Shown here one piece after another: positions 28,940 to 37,883 of a DNA stretch of 64,000 nucleotides; position 1 is the stretch's first letter; every line of letters begins with the position of its first letter. Under the pieces are notes generated by a model. It worked only from the letters and a program-made list of their open reading frames with translations. It had not been told where the DNA came from and ran no database searches. Location: positions 49,786-113,785 of the forward strand of contig NZ_FZON01000012.1 of NCBI RefSeq assembly GCF_900188425.1, written 5' to 3'. Both the position numbers and the translations under genes were made by a program. The stretch comes from Antarctobacter heliothermus. GTDB taxonomy: Bacteria > Pseudomonadota > Alphaproteobacteria > Rhodobacterales > Rhodobacteraceae.

Positions 28940-28962
28940 GGGGCGCAGCGGAACCGCGCCCC
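28940..28962. terminator. GC-rich hairpin between convergent genes
   Basis: A 7-bp perfect stem GGGGCGC/GCGCCCC (28940-28946 with 28956-28962) lies 18 bases after the DUF1294 stop and just before the end of the converging hydrolase gene. There is no strong T-run, so it may act as a transcription barrier rather than a classical terminator. Confidence 0.5.
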
Positions 28963-28969
28963 GACGGTT

Positions 28970-29875
28970 TCAGGTCAGGTGTTCGTTGAAAAACGCGATG
29001 GTCCGATCCCACGCCAGCTCTGCTGCCGCCTCATCGTATCGCGGGGTGCTGTCGTTGTGGAATCCGTGGTTCACGCCGGGGTAGATATGCGCGGTGTAGG
29101 TCTTGCCGTGCTCTTTCAGCGCGGCCTCATAGGCAGGCCAGCCTTCGTTGATACGCTCATCCAGTTCCGCGTATTGCAGCAGCAGGGGCGCCTGGATTTT
29201 CGGCACGTCCTCGACGCTGGCCTGTCGGCCATAGAACGGGACAGAGGCCCCCAGTTCCGGGTAGGCCACCGCCAGCGCATTGCACACGCCGCCGCCATAG
29301 CAAAAGCCGACGCAGCCGACCTTGCCTGTGGTTTCCGCGTGATCCGCGAGGAACTCATAGGCGGCGAAGAAATCGTTCATCAGTTTGACGCCATCGACGG
29401 TCTGCTGCAGGTCGCGCCCGTCCGCGTCGTTGCCGGGATAGCCGCCGACACTGGTCAACCCGTCCGGGGCCAATGCGATGAACCCGGCCTTGGCGGCGCG
29501 GCGTGCCACGTCCTCGATGTAGGGGTTCAGGCCGCGGTTCTCATGCACAACCACCACCGCAGGCAGCGGGCCATTGGCATTTGCAGGCCGCACCAGATAG
29601 CCGCGCACGCTGCCGTGGCCGTTGGGCGAGGGGTATTCGATGTAGTCCGCCGTGATATCGGGATCGTTGAAACTGACCTGCTCGGCCATGGCGTAGTTTG
29701 GTGACAGCATGTTCAGCAGTGCAAGCGCGGTCAGACCGCCGACGGCAAATTTGCCCGCCTTGTCCAGAAATTCGCGCTTTGTGATGCGTCCATGCGCGTA
29801 AAAATCGTACAGATCCAGAAGGTCCTGATCGAAATCAGCCGCGGTCATGCGGCGTTGCGGGGTCTGGTCGTTCAT
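28970..29875 (-). CDS. Dienelactone hydrolase family protein
   Basis: A 301-residue alpha/beta hydrolase. The nucleophile motif GFCYGGG carries Cys as in dienelactone hydrolase, and a late GVNHGFHND gives the His. The N-terminal 65 residues include a hydrophobic segment ([25 protein letters not shown]) preceded by KREFLDKA; it resembles a Tat signal but lacks twin Arg, so export or membrane anchoring is uncertain. ATG 29875 (MNDQTPQRR) is used. Divergent from the YjbQ gene across 90 bases. Substrate unknown. Confidence 0.86.
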   Translation of the reverse strand: MNDQTPQRRMTAADFDQDLLDLYDFYAHGRITKREFLDKAGKFAVGGLTALALLNMLSPNYAMAEQVSFNDPDITADYIEYPSPNGHGSVRGYLVRPANANGPLPAVVVVHENRGLNPYIEDVARRAAKAGFIALAPDGLTSVGGYPGNDADGRDLQQTVDGVKLMNDFFAAYEFLADHAETTGKVGCVGFCYGGGVCNALAVAYPELGASVPFYGRQASVEDVPKIQAPLLLQYAELDERINEGWPAYEAALKEHGKTYTAHIYPGVNHGFHNDSTPRYDEAAAELAWDRTIAFFNEHLT

Positions 29876-29965
29876 CAATAGGCTCCCTGAGGTCCGCCCG
29901 GGCCCGTTGCGGCGCCAGCGTTCGGATGTAATTAGCTTAACTGTGATTTCAGGTGAGGGAAGAGC

Positions 29966-30388
29966 GTGCCGAATAACGTTTTCATGATCAGCACGCGTGG
30001 GCCGGGCCTGTATGAGGTCACGGGACAGGTTGCCGACTGGGTGGCGCAGTCCGGGTTGTCGGACGGCCTGTGCACGCTGTTCCTGCGCCACACCTCGGCC
30101 AGTCTGGTTATTCAGGAAAACGCCGACCCGGACGTGCGCCGCGATCTGGAGGCGTTTTTTGCCCGTCTGGTGCCGGATGCGGATGCCCCACAGATGGCCT
30201 ATCTGACCCACCGGTATGAGGGGCCTGACGACATGCCCGCCCATATCAAGGCGGCGCTGTTGCCGGTCAGCCTGTCGATCCCGCTGGTGGACGGGCGGCT
30301 GGGACTGGGCACATGGCAGGGCATTTACCTGTTCGAACACCGCAGCGCGCCGCACCGCCGTGAGGTGGTGTGCCATCTGTCCGGGTGA
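29966..30388 (+). CDS. YjbQ/UPF0047 family protein
   Basis: A 140-residue protein of the secondary thiamine-phosphate synthase-like YjbQ family. Signature residues are seen in [25 protein letters not shown] and [13 protein letters not shown]. Start is GTG 29966 after AGGTGAGGGA. E. coli YjbQ can complement thiamine-phosphate synthase weakly in vitro; a cellular role is not settled. It stands alone between divergent and downstream genes. Confidence 0.88.
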   Translation: MPNNVFMISTRGPGLYEVTGQVADWVAQSGLSDGLCTLFLRHTSASLVIQENADPDVRRDLEAFFARLVPDADAPQMAYLTHRYEGPDDMPAHIKAALLPVSLSIPLVDGRLGLGTWQGIYLFEHRSAPHRREVVCHLSG

Positions 30389-30479
30389 GGAATTCCGCCA
30401 TTGTTCCGCCCCGCCGGGCTGATAGGGTCGGTGCGATAACTGCCAAGTTTTTCAAACCGTTTGTCTCGGGAATGAACAC

Positions 30480-31232
30480 ATGTCACGCATGACCAAAGGT
30501 CGGGCGTTTTTCGCCGTTGGTCTCCTGCTCGTCGCGGGCGGAGCGGGGGCGGTGATCGGCCTGCCGGAATACCTCGCCCGCCAGAGCGGCGTGGCCTCGA
30601 CCTGCCTGGACGTGGAAGACCGCAAGCGGTTCTGCCGCTTTATCGGCGGCCCGCTGCAGATGGCCGGTGAACCCGTGTTCATGGAGAATTTCCACCACGC
30701 CTTTTTGCCAACCCTGGCCAAGATCGATTTCATCGACGCCACGGGCGACAAGTGGACCGCGCCGCCCAATACCCTGACCGACGGGGCGACGATCCCGGTT
30801 ATCTTTGCGCCCCTGATCGGCGACCGGCAAAGCCGCGAATACCTGATGGCGGCGGCCCTGCACGATGCCTATTGCGGTGTCGGGAATGACGGTTTGGCCA
30901 CCTTCCGCACCCGGTCATGGCGTGAGGTGCATCGCATGTTCTTTGAGGCGCTTTTGGTCAACGGCACGCCGCCGAAAAAGGCCAAGATCATGTATGCCGC
31001 TGTCTTTCTCGGCGGTCCGCGTTGGGATGAACCGGACAGGATGCTGGATCATTTGCCAGAGGCGGTCTTGCGGCAGGAAATGGAATGGTGTCTGAAATGG
31101 ATCGAATTGACCGATCCCACGCCGGATGAAATCGAACAATGGATGGAAGAGCGGGAAAAGGCGCTTTTGTCAGGAGAGCCGCAGGTCATTCCCGACTATC
31201 TCCGTGATGCCAAGGACCCGAGAAACCTGTGA
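30480..31232 (+). CDS. DUF1353 protein with N-terminal membrane segment
   Basis: A 250-residue protein. Residues about 8-28 form a membrane helix (AFFAVGLLLVAGGAGAVIGL). The rest contains the DUF1353 pattern: TLTDGATIPVIFAPLIGD, then EYLMAAALHDAYC, probably a metal or nucleophile-type site. Such domains also occur in phage proteins but nothing here looks phage-derived. It overlaps the amidohydrolase gene through GTGA. Confidence 0.78.
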   Translation: MSRMTKGRAFFAVGLLLVAGGAGAVIGLPEYLARQSGVASTCLDVEDRKRFCRFIGGPLQMAGEPVFMENFHHAFLPTLAKIDFIDATGDKWTAPPNTLTDGATIPVIFAPLIGDRQSREYLMAAALHDAYCGVGNDGLATFRTRSWREVHRMFFEALLVNGTPPKKAKIMYAAVFLGGPRWDEPDRMLDHLPEAVLRQEMEWCLKWIELTDPTPDEIEQWMEEREKALLSGEPQVIPDYLRDAKDPRNL

Positions 31233-32773
31233 CCAAAGCCTTTGACGCCGCCGATGCCTGGATCGCGGACCATGCCGGGGATCTCTCGGACTGGTGCGCG
31301 CAGATCTTTGACTATGCGGAACCCGCGTGGCGCGAATACCGATCAGCGGCATGGTACGTCGACCGGCTGCGCGCCGAGGGGTTCGAGGTAGAGGCAGAAT
31401 CTGCCGGGATGCCGACGGCGTTTTGCGCCCGCTGGCAGCAGGGAGAGGGGCCTGTGGTCGGCATGTATGCCGAATACGACGCCGTCCCGGCCAACTGTCA
31501 GGCGCCCGTGCCGTTTGAGGCCCCGCGCGCCGGGCTGGGTCCGCTTGCTGCCGGCCACACCGATCCGCATTCCGCACTGGGCATGGGCGCGCTGGCGGGC
31601 GTGCTGGCCACCAAGGCGGCGATGCAGGCGCAGGGCATTCCCGGCGGGCTGCAGATCACCGGCGAACCTGCGGAAAAGGTCCGTGGCTCCAAACCGATCC
31701 ATGCCGCCGCCGGGTATTATGACGGGTTGGCGGCGATGCTGTCGTGGCACCCGTTCTACATGCTGCCGCTGTGCAACACCGTGCGCTGGGACACCCATTG
31801 CGGCGCGGCCTACAGCTTTGTGTATCGGTTCAGGTGCGCCGCGCCACAGGCCTGGATGCAGGGCGGGGAGGGCGCGCCGCCGATCCCGCAAAGCCACTCT
31901 GACGTGCGTGCGCCGGGGGCCAATGACGCGCTGATCACCCTGTACCAGCTGGGGCGGTCCCTGCGGGAGTCCATGTTGCCCCATCGCGGCGGCTGGTCCG
32001 TGTCAGAGGCGATCCTGTCCACCGGGCAGGCCAGCGCCGACAATCTGCCCGCGCGGCAGGCCGATCTGCAATACATGATCCGGGTGCCGGATCTGGACAT
32101 GGCCGAACAGATCACCGCGCAACTGGACCGGCTGGCCGAGCATGTGGCTTTGATCACCGGCTGCACGGTCGAAAAGATCTGGGTCAGCAAATCCCGCCCC
32201 GGACTGCCCAATCATGCGTTGGCCTCTATTGCCTGGGAGGCGCTCCAGCAGGTCGGCGCGCCGGTTTATGATGCCCAAGCGCTGGATCTGGCCCGTCAGG
32301 TGCAGGCGGCGTGTGGGCAAGAGCCCACCGACGATCCGTTGATCCCGGAATGCACCCGTCTGATTGCACCGCAAGAGGCAGAGGCGATCCTGCGCCGCGA
32401 TCTGCCGCCCGGTCAGCGCAACAGCACCTCGGACGACTATACGGACATGTGCTGGCACGCCCCCACGGCGCGGATCTACATCGCGCGCCCCGCACTGCGC
32501 GGCGGGCCGTATCCGCCTTGGGCGATGAATGCGATGGGGGGCATTCCCGCGTTGATTGACCCGACCGTGGCAACGGCAGGTCGCGTACTGGCGCGCACCG
32601 CGTTGCAATTGCTCACCGATTCCGGCGCACGCGACGCCGCAGCGGAGGAGTTCGCGCGCCGCCGCGCCGAAAATCCGATCCCGCCCTTGGCGGATTACCC
32701 GCCCCCCGTGGATTTGCCCTGGCCGGAATATGTCACCACTGTCCGCGGTCGGCACTGGCATATTCCGGGCTGA
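31229..32773 (+). CDS. M20-family amidohydrolase (AbgB-like)
   Basis: A 514-residue metal-dependent peptidase/amidohydrolase. The first half has the M20 catalytic framework (VVGMYAEYDAVP; GHTDPHSALGMGALAGVLATK; LQITGEPAEKVRGSK), the middle inserts the dimerisation domain, and the C-terminal SDDYTDMCWHAPTARIY gives the last metal ligand region. The layout is closest to AbgB, which cleaves p-aminobenzoyl-glutamate, but substrate cannot be deduced. GTG 31229 overlaps the upstream TGA. Followed by 133 bases with a promoter for nrdR. Confidence 0.83.
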   Translation: MTKAFDAADAWIADHAGDLSDWCAQIFDYAEPAWREYRSAAWYVDRLRAEGFEVEAESAGMPTAFCARWQQGEGPVVGMYAEYDAVPANCQAPVPFEAPRAGLGPLAAGHTDPHSALGMGALAGVLATKAAMQAQGIPGGLQITGEPAEKVRGSKPIHAAAGYYDGLAAMLSWHPFYMLPLCNTVRWDTHCGAAYSFVYRFRCAAPQAWMQGGEGAPPIPQSHSDVRAPGANDALITLYQLGRSLRESMLPHRGGWSVSEAILSTGQASADNLPARQADLQYMIRVPDLDMAEQITAQLDRLAEHVALITGCTVEKIWVSKSRPGLPNHALASIAWEALQQVGAPVYDAQALDLARQVQAACGQEPTDDPLIPECTRLIAPQEAEAILRRDLPPGQRNSTSDDYTDMCWHAPTARIYIARPALRGGPYPPWAMNAMGGIPALIDPTVATAGRVLARTALQLLTDSGARDAAAEEFARRRAENPIPPLADYPPPVDLPWPEYVTTVRGRHWHIPG

Positions 32774-32906
32774 GCCTGCCTTATCTAGCGGCGTCAATTC
32801 CCCTCTACCCAAATTCTGGCGGCTCCCCTATAGTGACTGTGGATAAGTGGGGGCCAACCCCATGACCAGAGGCAGGATCATCAAGTAAAAACGAGGGGAT
32901 GGGCCT

Positions 32907-33374
32907 ATGCGCTGCCCGTTTTGCGGAAATATCGACACCCAGGTAAAGGACTCTCGCCCGGCCGAGGACCATGTTTCGATCCGTCGACGCCGGTTCTGTC
33001 CGGCTTGCGGCGGACGGTTCACCACCTACGAACGCGTGCAGTTGCGCGACCTTGTCGTCATCAAGACCAGCGGGCGGCGTGAGGATTTTGACCGGGACAA
33101 GCTGGAGCGGTCCATTCGCATGGCGTTGCAGAAACGCCCGCTGGACCCGGAACGCATTGACCAGATGATCTCTGGCATCGTGCGGCGGCTGGAAAGCATG
33201 GGTGAGACGGACATCCCGTCCAAGATGATCGGTGAGATTGTCATGGAAACGCTGTCGCGGATCGACACCGTAGCCTATGTCCGCTTTGCCAGCGTCTACA
33301 AGAACTTTCAGGCCGCAGACGATTTTGACAAGTTCGTCAGTGAGTTGCGTCCCGAAGGTCAGGCGGAAAAGTGA
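32907..33374 (+). CDS. nrdR: Transcriptional repressor NrdR
   Basis: Represses ribonucleotide reductase genes in response to dATP/ATP. The 155-residue protein starts with a zinc ribbon (CPFCGN and [14 protein letters not shown]) and then an ATP-cone ([21 protein letters not shown]). It overlaps ribD through GTGA, a pairing common in many bacteria. Confidence 0.97.
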   Translation: MRCPFCGNIDTQVKDSRPAEDHVSIRRRRFCPACGGRFTTYERVQLRDLVVIKTSGRREDFDRDKLERSIRMALQKRPLDPERIDQMISGIVRRLESMGETDIPSKMIGEIVMETLSRIDTVAYVRFASVYKNFQAADDFDKFVSELRPEGQAEK

Positions 33375-34474
33375 CATCCGACGACCGGCGCCACATGGCC
33401 CATGCCCTTGGGCTGGGTCGGCGCGGCATGGGACAGTGCTGGCCGAACCCGGCGGTTGGCTGCGTCATCGTCCGTGACGGTCGCGTGGTCGGTCGTGGGT
33501 GGACCCAGCCGGGCGGGCGTCCGCACGCCGAAACCGTGGCGCTGGAGCAGGCCGGACAGGCCGCGCGCGGTGCCACGGCCTATGTCACGCTTGAGCCTTG
33601 CGCACATCACGGCCAGACGCCGCCCTGCTGTCAGGCCCTGGCGGCGGCCGGTATCGCGCGCGTGGTCGCCCCCATCGCCGACAGCGACCCCAGGGTCGAC
33701 GGGCAAGGTTTTGACTATCTTCGGAAAAACGGGGTCGAGGTCACAACCGGCATCGGCGCCGAGCAGGCGCTGCATGATCATGCCGGGTTCTTTCTGCGGG
33801 TTTCGCAGGGGCGGCCTTGGGTCACGCTGAAACTGGCCATGACATTGGACGGGCGGATTGCCACGGCCACCGGGGAAAGCCAGTGGATCACCGGTCCCGC
33901 TGCACGTCGCGCGGTGCACGGGCTGCGCGCCAGCCATGACGCGGTCATGGTCGGGGCCGGAACGGCGCGGGCCGATGATCCGCAATTGACGGTGCGCGGC
34001 TTTGGGCCGCGCCGTCAGCCAGTGCGCATTGTCGTGTCGCGCCTGATCGACGTACCCTTGATGAGTTATCTGGCCCAAAGCGCCAGAGATGTGCCGTTGT
34101 GGTTCTGTCACGGCCCGGAGGCGCGCAGCGAGCTGCGCTCTGCCTGGGACGGGATCGGCGCGCGGCTCTTGCCTTGCCAGATCGCCGGTGGACGCATTGA
34201 TCCTCTGGCGATGCTGCGCACCCTTGGGGCCGAGGGGCTGACGCGGGTGTTTTGTGAGGGCGGCGGGCAATTGGCCGGGTCCTTGCTGATGCACGATCTC
34301 GTGGATGAGTTGCACGTCTTTTCCGCCGGGATGGCGCTGGGGGCCGAAGGCCATCCGGGGATTGGCGCACTTGGGGTTGACCGCCTGGACGACGCGCCTC
34401 GGTTTCAGCTTGTGGATGTAATGTCGCAGGGGGCGGATATCCATCACGTTTGGCGTCGGCGGCGGGAAGGGTAA
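33371..34474 (+). CDS. ribD: Riboflavin biosynthesis protein RibD (deaminase/reductase)
   Basis: Bifunctional enzyme for two steps of riboflavin synthesis. The N-terminal deaminase domain shows zinc ligands in RPHAETVAL and [18 protein letters not shown] (about residues 48-90); the C-terminal domain is the NADPH-dependent reductase ([24 protein letters not shown]). Start GTG 33371 overlaps the nrdR stop. Length 367 residues is normal. The usual partner ribE lies 4.8 kb downstream, beyond three minus-strand capsule genes. Confidence 0.95.
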   Translation: MTSDDRRHMAHALGLGRRGMGQCWPNPAVGCVIVRDGRVVGRGWTQPGGRPHAETVALEQAGQAARGATAYVTLEPCAHHGQTPPCCQALAAAGIARVVAPIADSDPRVDGQGFDYLRKNGVEVTTGIGAEQALHDHAGFFLRVSQGRPWVTLKLAMTLDGRIATATGESQWITGPAARRAVHGLRASHDAVMVGAGTARADDPQLTVRGFGPRRQPVRIVVSRLIDVPLMSYLAQSARDVPLWFCHGPEARSELRSAWDGIGARLLPCQIAGGRIDPLAMLRTLGAEGLTRVFCEGGGQLAGSLLMHDLVDELHVFSAGMALGAEGHPGIGALGVDRLDDAPRFQLVDVMSQGADIHHVWRRRREG

Positions 34475-34483
34475 ACCGGAACG

Positions 34484-34499
34484 TTAACAAATGGTTAAC
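34484..34499 (+). promoter_or_regulatory. CtrA-type box TTAA-N7-TTAAC
   Basis: TTAACAAATGGTTAAC fits the full consensus of the alphaproteobacterial cell-cycle regulator CtrA. It lies 10 bases after ribD, in the 124-base gap between convergent ribD and kpsC, where no gene start is obvious. Confidence 0.4.
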
Positions 34500-34598
34500 A
34501 CGCTCACTTGCGCGGTTTACTTTGCGTCAGCCACCTGTGGATATGTCTGGAAATAACTTTTATATCAGATTGATGGACCAATTGGCTGCCATGCGACG

Positions 34599-36635
34599 TT
34601 AATGACGCCACAGGTGGGCCCGACTGGCCAGTGCGCCTTGTAGTTTTGCCAGCCCCCGATTGAAGGGGCCTGGTGACGGAATCCTGCCGGATTTCAGGCG
34701 GCTGACGACGGTTTCGACGGAACAGGGTGAAGTTGTCGCCGGGTCGAAATAGCGTGGATAGTCAATCAGGGTGGCGTGGGCCAATGCGTCCAGCGTTGGG
34801 CGAGGGCCATGCAACCTGCGGGCGGGCACCGGGCCCAGATCGCGCGTCAGGCCCCAGCCCGCGTAAAACGGTGCGCCCAGCGTCACCACACGGCACCCGC
34901 GCATCAAGGCCTCGAACCCGGTGAGCGAGGTCATCGTCCAAACCTCGTCGACATCCCGCAACAGCGCGCCGATATCGCAGTTGTCCAGCACGGCATCAGC
35001 CCAGCGGTCGGGATGATCGACCTTGCCGGACCGCAATCCGGCTTCGACGTCGGGATGAGGTTTCCACAAGATCACGGAGTCGGGGTTTTCGGCACGGACA
35101 CGGGCCAGCAGGTCCGCGTTTCGGCGCATGTTCGGGCTGCCGGTGAGGATCGAAGCGTCATCCTCGACCTGTCCGGGGACAAGGATCCGATGACCCGGAG
35201 GAAGCAGTGGCGCCTTTCCCGAAAGATTGTATTTGGATAAGCCATCGGCCACCAGACGGCGAGTGAGGCTGTGGATACGTTCGGTTTGGTCTGGTCTCAT
35301 CTTCAGTGCGCGCCGCTGAATCCATGCCTCCAGCGCGGACGAGCGGGTCGGATCGTAGTAAATTCCGGCGTCATCCAGCACCAGAGAGAGGGGCGGCACC
35401 AGATCTGCGCCCAAACCGCGCGATCTGAGGAATCCATCCTCCACCCGGACCGTTTCGCCCTGCGCCTTGCCCGCCCAACACATCTGTTGCCGACCCTCGG
35501 CGCGCGCGATGTCCCCAGCTTTCTCCACATCATCTTCAAAGCGCAGGCGCTTTTCCTGACCAAAGAATTTTTGCAACGGCGCTCTTTTCCACAGGCGCAT
35601 CCCCGTGGCGACCCAGCCGCAACGGTCCTCGCGCCAGGCGCGCGCACAGGCCTCCAGCGTGCCGAGAACCGTTTCGATTTCGCATAGCCTGTCGTCATGC
35701 GGATCGTACCAGCGCGGATAGAGGATCATCGAGCCCGCGCACAGTTGCGCCCGGGTCAGGGGACGTGTCCGACGCGCGATCACGTCCTCATCTTCGGTCA
35801 GCCCCCATCCCGCGTAGAACGGCAGGCCAAAGACGCGCGGACGGTGCCCGGCCAGGATCGCCTCGAACCCCATCTGAGAGGAGACAGTATAGACCGCTGT
35901 CGCGCCCTCCAGCAGCATCCAGGGGGAGGCGGGCCCGTCATAGAGCGACACGGTCTCGCCTGTGTCGGCATCGGTGAAATGGCCCTCACGATAGCCTGCG
36001 CCGGTTTCCGGGTGCGTTTTCAACACGATCTGCGCGCCGGGGTTTTCCTCGCGCGCGACAAAGAGCATCTCCAGAAACCGCGACCGATCGGCACCGCTGG
36101 CCCGGACAGAGGCATCGCCGCGGGTCTGGTCGATGACCAGCACATAGCCCGGTTCCGGTAGGTTCACATCCAGCCGGGTGGCTGAATATTTGCTCAGATG
36201 CGCCTCTTGCATCCGTGCCGCGACGCCGCGCGCCCGGTCCAGCAACGCGGTGTCATCCAGAGGATGGGTGTTCAGCAGGGTTTCAAGGTCCGAGGGCGCG
36301 CGCCCGTCGAAATGCACGCCCGCATGGTCGATCAACAGCCCCATTGGCGGCTCTCCGGCGCGGCCCGGGTGCAGAGAACGCAGAAAGGCATCTTCGACCC
36401 GCACCAGTTCCGCGTCGGTCTTTTCGGCCATCGCCTTGCCCCGGTGCGCATAGGGGGATTGCCCCCAAACACCGACCAGATCCGCCGGTCTGGGCCGTCC
36501 GAGGGACACGCGGTAGCCCGCCAGTGACAGGATGCGGCGCAGCCTGCGCTGCCACAGAAAACCGCCGTTATAGACAAAAAAACGCCGGGGGTGTTGGCCC
36601 CCGGCGGTGTGTGTCTGTTCAACCGATCCCGGCAA
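34599..36635 (-). CDS. kpsC: Capsular polysaccharide biosynthesis protein KpsC-like (dual Kdo transferase)
   Basis: A 678-residue protein built from two related halves. Each has an RVEDxFLRS segment followed by YxxD and a late HPxxxAG/FYAGWGLT block, as in KpsC, which adds two beta-Kdo residues to the lipid anchor of group 2 capsules. The N-terminal FFVYNGGFLWQRRLRRIL is the conserved family start. No ATG or GTG lies before it; TTG 36635 is the only plausible start after the lipoprotein stop and it precedes a terminator-like hairpin that is itself inside the open frame. The true start could be another rare codon. Confidence 0.82.
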   Translation of the reverse strand: MPGSVEQTHTAGGQHPRRFFVYNGGFLWQRRLRRILSLAGYRVSLGRPRPADLVGVWGQSPYAHRGKAMAEKTDAELVRVEDAFLRSLHPGRAGEPPMGLLIDHAGVHFDGRAPSDLETLLNTHPLDDTALLDRARGVAARMQEAHLSKYSATRLDVNLPEPGYVLVIDQTRGDASVRASGADRSRFLEMLFVAREENPGAQIVLKTHPETGAGYREGHFTDADTGETVSLYDGPASPWMLLEGATAVYTVSSQMGFEAILAGHRPRVFGLPFYAGWGLTEDEDVIARRTRPLTRAQLCAGSMILYPRWYDPHDDRLCEIETVLGTLEACARAWREDRCGWVATGMRLWKRAPLQKFFGQEKRLRFEDDVEKAGDIARAEGRQQMCWAGKAQGETVRVEDGFLRSRGLGADLVPPLSLVLDDAGIYYDPTRSSALEAWIQRRALKMRPDQTERIHSLTRRLVADGLSKYNLSGKAPLLPPGHRILVPGQVEDDASILTGSPNMRRNADLLARVRAENPDSVILWKPHPDVEAGLRSGKVDHPDRWADAVLDNCDIGALLRDVDEVWTMTSLTGFEALMRGCRVVTLGAPFYAGWGLTRDLGPVPARRLHGPRPTLDALAHATLIDYPRYFDPATTSPCSVETVVSRLKSGRIPSPGPFNRGLAKLQGALASRAHLWRH
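36576..36605 (-). terminator. Terminator-like hairpin inside the kpsC start
   Basis: An 8-bp GC stem (36584-36591 with 36598-36605) is followed on the minus strand by seven T (36582-36576). It has all features of an intrinsic terminator for the upstream export lipoprotein gene, yet the codons of the conserved kpsC N-terminus begin within it. Confidence 0.75.
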
Positions 36636-36641
36636 GGGAGG

Positions 36642-37787
36642 TCAGCCCCCGGACAGCGCGTCGGCGGCAGAGGTGACCGTGCTCACGGCGCCCAAGGTGC
36701 CGGTAAACGAGGCGATCACCTTGTTCCACTGGGTAAAGGGCGCTTCGGTCACATACAGCGTGTCCTGATCGCGGATGATGAAATCGCGCGCCATGAACAT
36801 GCCGTTCGGCTCTGTCAGGTCCAGAACGTAGACCATGCGCTGTGCGCCGATCAGATCGTCGCGGCCCAGAACCTGGTTGGCGACCTCTGCCGGTTCATTG
36901 CGCAGCACAAAGACGCCGGTCGGGTCCGCAGAGGCAGACAGCAACCCGCCAACCTGTGCGATGGCCTCAACCGCCGAGATCACTTGCGTTTCAAACGGCA
37001 CGCGGGCCTGTGTGCCGGTCGCGCCCAATGCGGTGAAGGATCTTGTGTCCTCTTCGACCAGTACCCGGTCGCCGCCGCGCAGGGCGATGTCGAACTTGGG
37101 GTTCTCGTAAAGGTCCTGGAACCAGATCTTGCCCTTGTGGTCACCGCGCAGGACGGTCACCTGGGCGATTTCCGGCGCGATGGTGATGCCACCTGCGCGC
37201 GCCAGCATCGACGACAGCGTGCGGGTGGGCCGTTCGATGGCAAAGACGCCCTGACTGCCGACTGCACCGACCAGGCTCACGGTCGAGCCGTCACCGGCCA
37301 GGCGCCGCACCTCGACCTGCGGGTCAGGTGTCTGGTCCTCGAGACGTTCGGTGATGATCTGGCGGATGCGTTCTGGCGTGTTGCCCGCCGCGCGGATGCG
37401 ACCGGCGTAAGGCACAAAGACAAAGCCCGCGCCGTCCACCTGCACCTCTTCGAGGATCGTGGCATTGGCGGTTTCGGCTGCCAGCAGCCCGTCATCGACG
37501 TTTTCCCAGATCGTCAGGCCCAGCGTATCACCGGGACGGATCGTGTCCGACCCCAGCAGGCTGGCGTTCTTGAACGTGTCGGAAAAACCCAGCGAGGGCA
37601 CCACGGCAGTGGCACGCGTCACGCGGTCGTTGACGGAAACGATAAAGGCATCGCCTTCGCGTTGTACGGAACCGGCAAAGATTTCACGCTTGTTCGGGCC
37701 AACGCGGGGTAGGCCGCAGGACGCCACAAGCGATACCGCGACCAGGAACGCGATTCCACGCGCCCACCGGGAAATGGGTTGTTTCAC
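36642..37787 (-). CDS. Polysaccharide export lipoprotein (Wza/KpsD-like)
   Basis: A 381-residue outer-membrane export channel protein. A lipobox (VSLVASC, Cys about residue 24) follows the N-terminal helix. The polysaccharide export domain is seen in IRPGDTLGLTIWENVDDG and in VDGAGFVFVPYAGRIRAAGNT; two SLBB-type regions follow (VSLVGAVGSQGVFAIE and FETQVISAVEAIAQVGG). GTG 37787 is 8 bases after AGGAG. With kpsC and kpsS it suggests an ABC-transporter-dependent capsule; the transporter genes kpsM/T are not in the window. Confidence 0.85.
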   Translation of the reverse strand: MKQPISRWARGIAFLVAVSLVASCGLPRVGPNKREIFAGSVQREGDAFIVSVNDRVTRATAVVPSLGFSDTFKNASLLGSDTIRPGDTLGLTIWENVDDGLLAAETANATILEEVQVDGAGFVFVPYAGRIRAAGNTPERIRQIITERLEDQTPDPQVEVRRLAGDGSTVSLVGAVGSQGVFAIERPTRTLSSMLARAGGITIAPEIAQVTVLRGDHKGKIWFQDLYENPKFDIALRGGDRVLVEEDTRSFTALGATGTQARVPFETQVISAVEAIAQVGGLLSASADPTGVFVLRNEPAEVANQVLGRDDLIGAQRMVYVLDLTEPNGMFMARDFIIRDQDTLYVTEAPFTQWNKVIASFTGTLGAVSTVTSAADALSGG

Positions 37788-37883
37788 TGCTCGGTCTCCT
37801 CGACCTTGTTATTTTTGCCTCAGGTTTTTTTGTTTAAACTACGGGACTCCGGCGCAAAATGCCAGTCCAGCGTTCAGCCCGGC

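Noticed and set aside
30480..31232. DUF1353 gene as a prophage remnant
   Set aside because: The domain occurs in phages, but the gene has a membrane anchor, host-like composition and an overlap with a metabolic gene; no other phage gene is near.
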